A DNA stretch of 64,000 nucleotides from Alteribacter keqinensis. Lineage in GTDB: Bacteria > Bacillota > Bacilli > Bacillales > Salisediminibacteriaceae. The notes under the pieces are model-generated. The model worked only from the letters and a program-made list of their open reading frames with translations. It did not search any database and was not told where the DNA came from. How positions within the stretch are numbered: position 1 is the first letter of the stretch; each line of letters opens with the position of its first letter. The stretch covers positions 1 to 64,000 of the forward strand of contig NZ_RHIB01000004.1 of NCBI RefSeq assembly GCF_003710255.1. The letters run 5' to 3'. Positions 56,354-63,285 of the stretch are shown here, piece by piece. The translations under genes and the position numbers were made by a program.

Positions 56354-57143
56354 TAATATTATTATCGGCCAGTACGTTCCCCGTGAATCAGTCATTCACA
56401 GAATGGACCCGAGAGCAAAGCTCATCTGTCTTTTCGTTTTTATGATCGTCTTGTTTGTCGGTAACCGGATCACAGCTCTTGTTCCCGGTATATTTTTTGT
56501 GATGGCAGCGTTTCTTCTGGCACAGATCCCTCTTCGTTTTTTTGCAAAAGGATTAAGGATCATTGCTATTATTATTTTTATTACTTTTATCCTTCACCTT
56601 TTTATGACCAGGGAAGGGGATGTTCTTTTTCAGGGAGGATGGATTACGCTCCATGAAGGGGCGCTTACCCAGGCTTCTTTAATTGCCCTGAGGCTTTTGC
56701 TGCTTGTAATTCTGGCATCTATGCTCACGCTTACGACAACGCCGATCGATTTAACCGACGGTCTTGAAAAGCTGTTTGGTCCTCTGAAAAAAATCGGTGT
56801 TCCAGCTCACGAACTGGCTTTGACCATGAGTATCGCCCTGCGGTTTATTCCTACACTCCTCGGAGAAACAGAGAAAATCGTAAAAGCACAGATGGCAAGA
56901 GGGGCATCATTCTCAGAAGGGTCTCTCGTGAAACGGGCAAAAGCCCTCGTTCCGTTATTGGTGCCTCTTTTGATCCAGTCCTTTAAACGGGCTGAGGATC
57001 TGGCAACGGCGATGGAGGCAAGAGGGTATGACGGGAGTGCGAACCGGACGAAATACCGTCAGCTTCACTGGAAAAGGTCGGACACCCTGATGCTGGTGAT
57101 CACCGTTTTAACCGGCGTGGTCATATTTTTACTCAGAGGATAA
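56346..57143 (+). CDS. ecfT: energy-coupling factor transporter membrane protein EcfT
   Basis: EcfT is the transmembrane scaffold that links EcfA1-EcfA2 to S components. The GTG at 56346 gives 265 residues, as is usual, overlapping ecfA2 by 8 bases; a longer frame from 56301 lies wholly inside ecfA2. There are about five membrane helices, and the two coupling motifs MARG (AQMARGAS) and EARG (AMEARGYDG) that contact the ATPases. No S component is encoded nearby, so this is a shared group II module. Confidence 0.93.
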   Translation: MFDNIIIGQYVPRESVIHRMDPRAKLICLFVFMIVLFVGNRITALVPGIFFVMAAFLLAQIPLRFFAKGLRIIAIIIFITFILHLFMTREGDVLFQGGWITLHEGALTQASLIALRLLLLVILASMLTLTTTPIDLTDGLEKLFGPLKKIGVPAHELALTMSIALRFIPTLLGETEKIVKAQMARGASFSEGSLVKRAKALVPLLVPLLIQSFKRAEDLATAMEARGYDGSANRTKYRQLHWKRSDTLMLVITVLTGVVIFLLRG

Positions 57144-57169
57144 AGGCAAACATGAAAGCAGGTGATTAG

Positions 57170-57937
57170 ATGACCCGGTATGTATGTCGCGTTGCCTATG
57201 ACGGCACCGCATTTTCCGGCTACCAGGTCCAGGCGAACGGCCGGACGGTTCAGACTGCATTCGAACAAAGCTTGAAGAAACTTCATAAAGGCGTTGTAGT
57301 AGAATCCAAGGCATCCGGACGGACCGATGCAGGGGTTCATGCTAAAGGGCAGATGATCCAGTTTGACTCTGAGCTCGGTATTGCTCTTGAAAACTGGCCC
57401 ATTGCCTTGAACGCCGTCTTGCCGCCGGATGTTGCCGTAATGGCTGTGGCAACGGTCCCTGACGACTTTCATGTGCGCTACGATACAACCGGTAAGGAAT
57501 ACCGCTACCGCATCCTCAGAGGACGCCAGAAAGACGTCTTCAGACGCAACTACACGTATCAGCCCTTTCCGCTGATTACCGATGTGGAAGCCATGAGAGC
57601 GGCTGCTGGGCATCTACTCGGTACCCATGATTTTACGAGCTTTTGTTCACCTCGTACGGACGTAGTGGATAAAGTGCGGACCATTACAGAGGTGGAGATC
57701 GTGGAAGAGGCGGATGAGCTGCTGCTACGCTACAGAGGGAGCGGCTTTCTTTATCAGATGGTGAGAATCCTTACGGGAACGCTTGTAGAAGTAGGGCAGG
57801 GAAAAAGGCCCCCTGACTCTGTTAAGGACATTCTCACAGCCAAGGACAGGGATGCTGCAGGGCCGACTGCTCCAGGACACGGCCTGTACCTCTGGGATGT
57901 GTTTTACGATACCGATCTGTTTAAGAAAGGGACGTGA
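57170..57937 (+). CDS. truA: tRNA pseudouridine synthase A
   Basis: TruA isomerises uridines 38-40 of tRNA anticodon arms. The 255-residue protein has the catalytic D53 in SGRTDAGVHAKGQ. GCAGGTG lies before the ATG. It follows ecfT by 26 bases and is probably in the same operon, as in Bacillus. Confidence 0.96.
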   Translation: MTRYVCRVAYDGTAFSGYQVQANGRTVQTAFEQSLKKLHKGVVVESKASGRTDAGVHAKGQMIQFDSELGIALENWPIALNAVLPPDVAVMAVATVPDDFHVRYDTTGKEYRYRILRGRQKDVFRRNYTYQPFPLITDVEAMRAAAGHLLGTHDFTSFCSPRTDVVDKVRTITEVEIVEEADELLLRYRGSGFLYQMVRILTGTLVEVGQGKRPPDSVKDILTAKDRDAAGPTAPGHGLYLWDVFYDTDLFKKGT

Positions 57938-58033
57938 GGGCGAAGCCGATTTAAATGAGGTTACTATTCGTTCGTGTTGATTGTTATTTTATACACCAAC
58001 AGTATTTTCGTAAAAATAGTTGTTTTTCGACAA

Positions 58034-58270
58034 GGCTCTGTTAAAGTCAGGTGTTGATTTTACGCTCATTTCGCTCCCTTTCCGCCGGCGCCGGTGAGCC
58101 TCCAGGAGGCTTATGTCTGCTTCTTCCTCTACCAGGAACGTTACGCAGATTTGTGCGGTGAAGCAGCTCGCAGCTGATTAGTAGTGTAACCGCTTGTTGC
58201 TTCCGCAGGAGAGTCGCGCATTCGCTGCAATCAACATTTCTTAATAAATCAACAATGCACTTTAACAAAG
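58034..58270 (-). repeat. dispersed repeat family A, copy 3 (most complete)
   Basis: On the minus strand it runs from CTTTGTTAAAGTGCATTGTT to TGACTTTAACAGAGCC. The ends are imperfect inverted repeats (GGCTCTGTTAAAGTCAGG against CTTTGTTAAAGTGCATTG, then TGTTGATTT on both). The interior carries GCGCGACTCTCCTGCGG and GGTAGAGGAAGAAGCAG, as in copies 1 and 2. No protein is encoded. From 57938 to 58033 nothing recognisable was found. Confidence 0.82.
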
Positions 58271-58273
58271 AAA

Positions 58274-58390
58274 AATGGAGCGAAAGGCGGCGACTCCTGA
58301 AAGAACAGCATCAAATGAAGACTCCGCAGGGTGGTTTTCCCGGGGAGGCTGAATTGATGCCCGAGGAAAGCGTCCGCCTGCAGCGTAATT
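58274..58390 (+). repeat. family B repeat, near-complete copy
   Basis: GGCGGCGACTCCTGAAAGAA, TGAAGACTCCGCAGGG, GGGGAGGCTGAATTGATGCC and GGAAAGCGTCCGCCTGCAGC match the common Bacillaceae intergenic repeat pattern. It abuts the family A copy directly. A 76-codon open frame across it is not considered a gene. Confidence 0.65.
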
Positions 58391-58464
58391 TACCTTTGTT
58401 AGAGGTCAAATGGTATTGGAAGAAAAAAACTTCACGTGACAACGAATCCTGGTGTAACATTCTA

Positions 58465-58493
58465 TTGACATCACTGTCTCAATAGGTTAAGAT
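58465..58493 (+). promoter_or_regulatory. sigma-A promoter of rplM-rpsI
   Basis: TTGACA and TAAGAT are separated by 17 bases, about 100 bases before rplM. Confidence 0.8.
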
Positions 58494-58499
58494 GGTCTA

Positions 58500-58580
58500 T
58501 GGTATTCTAAAGCCCACTAGCCCCGGGCAGACGAATCGTTTTGTAACAATGTAGTTATGATTTTGGTATTGAAGTATTAG
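58500..58580 (+). promoter_or_regulatory. possible L13 leader
   Basis: The 5' untranslated region of about 95 bases contains GCCC...GGGC (58511-58528) and AATCGTTTTG..CAATG pairing options. Firmicutes rplM has a known L13 leader at this place. I could not match the fold with certainty. Confidence 0.35.
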
Positions 58581-58595
58581 GAGGGAAATAATCTG

Positions 58596-59033
58596 ATGCG
58601 TACGACATATATGGCAAAGCCTAGCGAAGTAGAACGTAAATGGTACGTTGTAGACGCGGAAGGTAAAACGCTTGGTCGTCTTTCAACTGAAGTTGCGTCA
58701 ATTCTTCGTGGAAAGCACAAGCCAACGTTTACACCACACATCGACACTGGAGATCACGTAATCGTGATCAACGCAGAAAAAATTCACCTGACTGGTAATA
58801 AGCTTGCTGACAAGATGTATTACCGTCACTCTCAGCACCCAGGCGGACTTAAGAGCATGACTGCTCAAGAGATGCGCGATCGCAAACCGGTAAAAATGCT
58901 AGAGCTTGCGATTAAAGGAATGCTACCAAAAGGGTCTCTTGGCCGTAAGCAAGGCATGAAGCTTCATGTTTATGCCGGCAGCGAGCACCCACACCAAGCA
59001 CAACAGCCTGAAAACTACGAATTACGCGGTTAA
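58596..59033 (+). CDS. rplM: 50S ribosomal protein L13
   Basis: L13 is an early 50S assembly protein. The 145 residues start [20 protein letters not shown] and contain [27 protein letters not shown] lies 9 bases before the ATG, and the N terminus matches Bacillus L13. It is co-transcribed with rpsI. Confidence 0.97.
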   Translation: MRTTYMAKPSEVERKWYVVDAEGKTLGRLSTEVASILRGKHKPTFTPHIDTGDHVIVINAEKIHLTGNKLADKMYYRHSQHPGGLKSMTAQEMRDRKPVKMLELAIKGMLPKGSLGRKQGMKLHVYAGSEHPHQAQQPENYELRG

Positions 59034-59054
59034 TAAAGAAGGAGGTTATCCACT

Positions 59055-59447
59055 TTGGCACAGGTTCAATACTACGGAACTGGTCGTCGTAAGCACTCCG
59101 TTGCACGTGTACGTTTAGTACCTGGTGATGGCACAATCACTATCAACAAGCGTGACATCGATGAGTACTTCGACCTTGAAACTCTAAAACTTATCGTAAA
59201 ACAACCACTAGCTGAGACTGAAACAGAAGGTACGTATGACATTCACGTAACTGTTCACGGCGGTGGCTACACAGGACAAGCGGGTGCGATCCGTCACGGT
59301 ATCTCTCGCGCGCTTCTAGAAGCAGATCCTGAGTACCGCACATCTCTTAAGCGTGCTGGCTTCTTGACTCGTGACGCTCGTATGAAAGAGCGTAAGAAAT
59401 ACGGTCTTAAAGCAGCTCGTCGTGCTCCTCAGTTCTCTAAGCGTTAA
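59055..59447 (+). CDS. rpsI: 30S ribosomal protein S9
   Basis: S9 contacts the P-site anticodon with its C-terminal tail, which ends in the canonical APQFSKR. The 130 residues include the start [20 protein letters not shown]. It starts with TTG, 7 bases after GGAGG. The 3' end is intact even though a mobile element begins just downstream. Confidence 0.97.
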   Translation: MAQVQYYGTGRRKHSVARVRLVPGDGTITINKRDIDEYFDLETLKLIVKQPLAETETEGTYDIHVTVHGGGYTGQAGAIRHGISRALLEADPEYRTSLKRAGFLTRDARMKERKKYGLKAARRAPQFSKR

Positions 59448-59463
59448 TTACCAAGGCTTTAAA

Positions 59464-59498
59464 GGCTCTCAACCATTTCTGGGTTGGGGGTCTTTTTT
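59464..59498 (+). terminator. terminator of rplM-rpsI
   Basis: GGCTCTCAACC pairs with GGTTGGGGGTC (three G-U pairs), followed by six T residues. It lies between rpsI and the integrated element. Confidence 0.85.
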
Positions 59499-59511
59499 GT
59501 TCTGATAATCG

Positions 59512-59567
59512 TTTTTGACCACATTTTGACCACAAAAGTTTTTTTGACCGCAGATATGACCGCAGAT
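59512..59567. repeat. four TTGACCRCA-type repeats beside int (candidate arm sites)
   Basis: TTTTTGACCACA (59512), TTTTGACCACA (59524), TTTTTGACCGCAGA (59541) and ATGACCGCAGAT (59556) are direct repeats, in two pairs, between the rpsI terminator and the int stop. Integrase arm-type binding sites are commonly placed this way next to att. The core crossover site is not identified. Confidence 0.6.
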
Positions 59568-60715
59568 CATAGCTCAATGTACTGCTGGAATTTTTCTGCG
59601 GTCTTCTCTTTCAGGTAATCGGTGACGTGAGTGTAGATGTTCATCGTCATTTGAATGTTTGTATGTCCCAATCGCTCTTGGACCTCTTTGATGCTAGCGC
59701 CAGCTTCAAAGAGAAGTGAAGCGTGAGTATGCCTCAGACCATGGATCGTTATTCTATGGAGGTTATGTTTCTTGATGAGGATATTGAGCTTTTCGTTGAG
59801 GTAAGCAGACCGTAATGGCAAGTTATCATCCCGAGTGAATACAATGTTTTCGGTATTAACAGTCATAAAGGCCAGGTTATCTTTTTTCTGCTCAATACGC
59901 AACTTCTTTAGCAACTCAAGGGTTTGGGGATCTAAGCTTATTAACCGTCTGGACTCTTTTGTTTTTGATGTTTGAAAGATGTGTTTGCCTCCGGATTGGA
60001 ACAATGTTTTAGATAACTTTATAGATCTTGCATCAAAGTCAATGTCATCCCAAGTGAGCGCCAGCACTTCACCCTTCCTAGCGCCTGTATAGATGAGAAG
60101 TTGAAAGCATACGTGATCCCGTAGTGATAACTCCTCCTTAGTTATAGAAAGGAATTTCTTTAGCTCATCTTTCTTCCAGTAATTTCGATCTTCTGAATTC
60201 CCTGGTTCGTTTAAAAACTCTTTTTTCTGTTTCGGGACGGTCACGTGCTCCAATGGGTTCTTTAGTATAATGTCCATTTTTGTTGCGTATTTAAATACCT
60301 GATTAGCTTGAATTTTTATGTCATTAACTGAGGCGATTGATTCAGCTATTTCATTAATCATCTTCTGGCAGTAAGAGCGAGTGATCTCTTTAATTTTCAG
60401 CCTTCCGAATCGGGGGAGTATATGGATCTTGAACATCGATTCGATTCTTTTCTTTGTACTGAGCTTGATCGTTTTCGAATGATTGTCGTACCATTGGTCG
60501 AAAACATCCTGGAAAGTAAGATTTTCATCTTGAATTGATAGCCCATTTTTTATTTCCTGCTCAAATTGATTTGCAGCTTTTATAGCTTCTTTTTTCGTTT
60601 TAAAGCCCCTGCGTGTTGTCTGCTTTGGTTGACCTGTTGCGGGATCAATGACTGCCCGTGTCTTAAATAACCACATTTGTCCTTTCTTAGTAGAGTATTT
60701 TTGATATGAAGCCAT
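59567..60715 (-). CDS. int: tyrosine-family site-specific integrase
   Basis: This 382-residue phage-type integrase has an N-terminal arm-binding domain (about 1-60, ending KKEAIKAANQFEQEI), a SAM-like core-binding domain (about 65-160) and a catalytic domain. Catalytic residues are R213 (GARKGE), K253, H325 and R328 (HGLRHTH), H351 (LGH) and Y361 (NIYTHV). The ATG at 60715 is used because AAGGGTGG precedes it; an in-frame GTG lies three codons upstream. It faces rpsI and is probably co-transcribed with the preceding leftward gene. Confidence 0.95.
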   Translation of the reverse strand: MASYQKYSTKKGQMWLFKTRAVIDPATGQPKQTTRRGFKTKKEAIKAANQFEQEIKNGLSIQDENLTFQDVFDQWYDNHSKTIKLSTKKRIESMFKIHILPRFGRLKIKEITRSYCQKMINEIAESIASVNDIKIQANQVFKYATKMDIILKNPLEHVTVPKQKKEFLNEPGNSEDRNYWKKDELKKFLSITKEELSLRDHVCFQLLIYTGARKGEVLALTWDDIDFDARSIKLSKTLFQSGGKHIFQTSKTKESRRLISLDPQTLELLKKLRIEQKKDNLAFMTVNTENIVFTRDDNLPLRSAYLNEKLNILIKKHNLHRITIHGLRHTHASLLFEAGASIKEVQERLGHTNIQMTMNIYTHVTDYLKEKTAEKFQQYIEL

Positions 60716-60757
60716 AGTTACCACCCTTTTTCGTTTTAATTTTGTTAGTAGACTGGG

Positions 60758-61789
60758 TTAATCCAGCCTCTTACCGATTTCCTTGATTATTTTCACCTCC
60801 CCGCTATAGCCTTCTTCGATTAACGTGTGGAAGATGGCTTCAATATCTTCATTGTTGTAGTCTTCATAATGCAAGAGTGATTGTTTTAACCACTTTTTTT
60901 CATTGTGTTTCTGTGAATGATAGTATCCCTTGCAATTATCTGAGCAATATTCATTGCTGGGTCTGGTAGTTATAAACTGTTTGTTGCATTTTTTCATTTT
61001 ACAGCGTCTGAATTTTTTACCTTCGTGTTTATCGGTGAAGAATTTAATATAAATAGCTCCAATCAGCGAATTGTAACCCCACCCCGGTGAGTCTGAATTG
61101 CTAACGATGTCGAAAAAAGACTGAGGATGCACTTCTTCAAGCATTTCGTTTAAATGTAAGTAGGTAGAAAAAGCTTGGGATTCATGAATGGTCATTGCTT
61201 CAATCAAGTCCCTCTGACCTTCTGGGTGGTCCTTTTCTTTTTCCTCTCTGTCGATTACCGCGTTGCGAAACTCCTTTCTCTTTTCTTCGCCCCCTAACTT
61301 TAAAAGAGGATTATCCCGCTTATATCTGTTTATATCATTGATGAGTGTTTGATATGTTCTAACGGCTGCTTGAAAAATTATGACGGGCTCTCTGTCTTTT
61401 TCGCCATTTCGTCTTTTATTATTTCGATAGAGTTTGCCTTCTTCAAAAAGTCGAAAAGCGTTTTCTTCTTTACTGAGGATTGATAATACACTTTTGGTTG
61501 AAGTATATTTTTTTGTATTACTCAATCCTAGTAGTCCCCACATATTTACAAACTCCAGTATATCGTCGTGCTTTTCAGGGTTGATTCGACCAAGGGCAAT
61601 ATGTGGACCATATTGGAGGTTTTCTTCTTCTATATCAGGTCTTACTTTAGGAAGGCGATCTAGTAATGGATTGTATCTGGTTTCTTTTGCGCCTCTCATC
61701 GGGACAATAAACTGTATACCGTCCTCTTCTTTAATTTCGTAGTTCGATTTTGGCCAAGTACTATTATCGTCTATAAGTTTAGGTGCCAT
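60758..61789 (-). CDS. unknown protein with a C-terminal CGNR-like zinc finger
   Basis: I do not recognise this 343-residue protein. Residues 1-250 are charged and mainly helical, with no known motif and no membrane segment. Residues 263-286 hold C-x4-C-x13-C-x3-C (RCKMKKCNKQF ... NEYCSDNCKGYYHSQ), resembling the CGNR/ABATE-type zinc finger thought to bind nucleic acid. It is the first gene of the leftward operon, 42 bases before int. In related islands this slot often encodes the repressor, but no HTH is evident. AGAGGGAG precedes the ATG. Confidence 0.8.
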   Translation of the reverse strand: MAPKLIDDNSTWPKSNYEIKEEDGIQFIVPMRGAKETRYNPLLDRLPKVRPDIEEENLQYGPHIALGRINPEKHDDILEFVNMWGLLGLSNTKKYTSTKSVLSILSKEENAFRLFEEGKLYRNNKRRNGEKDREPVIIFQAAVRTYQTLINDINRYKRDNPLLKLGGEEKRKEFRNAVIDREEKEKDHPEGQRDLIEAMTIHESQAFSTYLHLNEMLEEVHPQSFFDIVSNSDSPGWGYNSLIGAIYIKFFTDKHEGKKFRRCKMKKCNKQFITTRPSNEYCSDNCKGYYHSQKHNEKKWLKQSLLHYEDYNNEDIEAIFHTLIEEGYSGEVKIIKEIGKRLD

Positions 61790-61791
61790 GT

Positions 61792-61861
61792 AATGTACTC
61801 CCTCTCTTAAATATTTTGACCCCTTTTATAGATATAAAGGGTCAATAAAAAGTGGTACATT
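61792..61861. promoter_or_regulatory. divergent control region with nested inverted repeats
   Basis: TTGACCCCTTTTATA and TATAAAGGGTCAA form an inverted repeat at 61816-61845 with a one-base asymmetry. A second pair, AATGTAC (61792) and GTACATT (61855), surrounds it. The region lies between the leftward zinc-finger gene and the rightward HTH gene. It is probably the operator that sets the element's state. Clear -10/-35 pairs could not be assigned. Confidence 0.55.
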
Positions 61862-61933
61862 AAATATACAACAACAAGAACAACAAGACAACAGAGTATT
61901 CATTCATTTCAAAAAACTGAGGGGGAAAATCAA

Positions 61934-62113
61934 TTGAAAAGTAAGGCAAATGAAGAAATTAGACGTCTATTCAAATCGAAGGGATTACAACAATGGGAAG
62001 CAGCTGAGTTGATGGAGATCGACGAGAGCGTATTTTCTAGGTTACTGCGTAAAGAACTAGAGCACGAGCAAAAGGCATGGATAATTGAACAAATCACACG
62101 CTTGTGCGATTAA
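61934..62113 (+). CDS. small HTH protein, phage/ICE type
   Basis: This 59-residue protein begins MKSKANEEIRRLFKSKGLQQ and continues WEAAELMEIDESVFSRLLRK, a compact Cro/C1-like helix-turn-helix common at the start of early operons in Firmicutes mobile elements. It starts with TTG, 5-6 bases after GAGGGGG. It is the first rightward gene and a candidate regulator of the divergent promoters. The family function is inferred. Confidence 0.75.
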   Translation: MKSKANEEIRRLFKSKGLQQWEAAELMEIDESVFSRLLRKELEHEQKAWIIEQITRLCD

Positions 62114-62135
62114 CGAAGGGAGGTGACAGGAAGAT

Positions 62136-62420
62136 ATGAGCGTCAGAATCGAATTACCGGAACACACCTGTTTAGTGCATCGAGATGATCTGAAAGGCGT
62201 TTTAAAGGAAGTATTCCTTGAAATAAAAGAGGAATACGATGCTAGCGAGGTTATGACGATCAAGGAAACAGCTACATACCTAAAGGTGAGTGTTCCTGTC
62301 GTGAGGGATATGATTGCTGGTAATGAAATACCTTATTTCAGACGAGGCCAGGTTATAAGGCTGAAGCGGTCTGATATAAAAAACTGGATGAAAGGGGAGG
62401 TGGGGGGTCAGCATGGTTGA
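62136..62420 (+). CDS. excisionase-family DNA-binding protein
   Basis: This 94-residue protein has a MerR-like/HTH_17 domain in the second half: VMTIKETATYLKVSVPVVRD, then IPYFRRGQVIRLKRSDIKNW. Such proteins act as excisionases or early regulators in integrated elements. The N-terminal 35 residues may form an oligomerisation helix. GGGAGGTGA precedes the ATG. It overlaps the primase gene by 8 bases. Confidence 0.82.
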   Translation: MSVRIELPEHTCLVHRDDLKGVLKEVFLEIKEEYDASEVMTIKETATYLKVSVPVVRDMIAGNEIPYFRRGQVIRLKRSDIKNWMKGEVGGQHG

Positions 62421-63285
62421 TTACGATTGTTCCTCCATTGTCATCTGTTCGTCAGAGGAAGAACCTACACTAAGAGCGGCGCTAGGGTACGCAAATCTGC
62501 TTAACTGGGCTGTTTTCCCTGTTCACTCAATTGAAGATGGGCGTTGTACATGCAATAAAGCATGTACAAGCCCTGGAAAGCACCCGAAGACCCTCAATGG
62601 TGTTAAGGCAGCTACAGCCCAAACAGATAAAATCATTAACATGTTCTCAGGAGTAACGCAATCAAATATAGGTATTGCTACAGGAGGCCAGAGTGGATTC
62701 TTCGTCTTAGACATAGATTCGAAGCACGGAGGAATGGAGTCCCTAGCTGAACTGACAAATTCCTATGGAAAGATGCCTCGCACTGTTAAGGCTAAAACAG
62801 GAGGTAATGGCTACCATTATCTGTTCCAGCATCAATACGGAATCCGTAACAAAACAAATATACTACCGGGGATTGATATCAGGGGGGATGGCGGCTATAT
62901 CGTCGTCCCGCCTTCTAAGCATAACAGTGGTAAAAAGTATACCTGGGAGGTAAGTGGCAAACCGCACCAGACTCCAATAGCCCAAGCCCCGGGATGGTTA
63001 CTGGATATAATAATCGAACCTGAAGGAAAACGAACAAAGAGAAAGCCTTCCTCTTACTGGTCAGATTTACTTAGTGGTGTGCGTGAAGGGCAACGGAACA
63101 TCGCGGCAGCATCATTATCAGGATATCTGTTCAGAAATATAGATCCGATCCTAGTTCCCGATATAATGCACCTTTGGAATGAAGCAAGAGTAAACCCGCC
63201 CTTAAAAGCGATTGAATTGGAACGAGTGCTCAACTCTGTAGCCAAGCTGGAATTCAAGAGACGACAAAAGGAGGGGAGTGAATGA
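62413..63285 (+). CDS. prim-pol (bifunctional DNA primase/polymerase) protein
   Basis: The 290-residue protein starts with the AEP-type prim-pol domain: YANLLNWAVFPVHSIEDGRC, then a cysteine/histidine segment (CTCNKACTSPGKHP), catalytic D100 and D102 (FVLDIDSKHGG) and H135 (GNGYHYLF), and GIDIRGDGGYIVVPPS. Residues about 215-290 resemble the PriCT-1 helical domain (VREGQRNIAAASLSGYLFR). It probably primes replication of the excised element. It overlaps the neighbours by 8 and 4 bases. Confidence 0.88.
   Translation: MVDYDCSSIVICSSEEEPTLRAALGYANLLNWAVFPVHSIEDGRCTCNKACTSPGKHPKTLNGVKAATAQTDKIINMFSGVTQSNIGIATGGQSGFFVLDIDSKHGGMESLAELTNSYGKMPRTVKAKTGGNGYHYLFQHQYGIRNKTNILPGIDIRGDGGYIVVPPSKHNSGKKYTWEVSGKPHQTPIAQAPGWLLDIIIEPEGKRTKRKPSSYWSDLLSGVREGQRNIAAASLSGYLFRNIDPILVPDIMHLWNEARVNPPLKAIELERVLNSVAKLEFKRRQKEGSE

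Noticed and set aside
58255-58485. 76-codon frame between truA and rplM
   Set aside because: It runs across the family A and B repeats and has no homology that I recognise.
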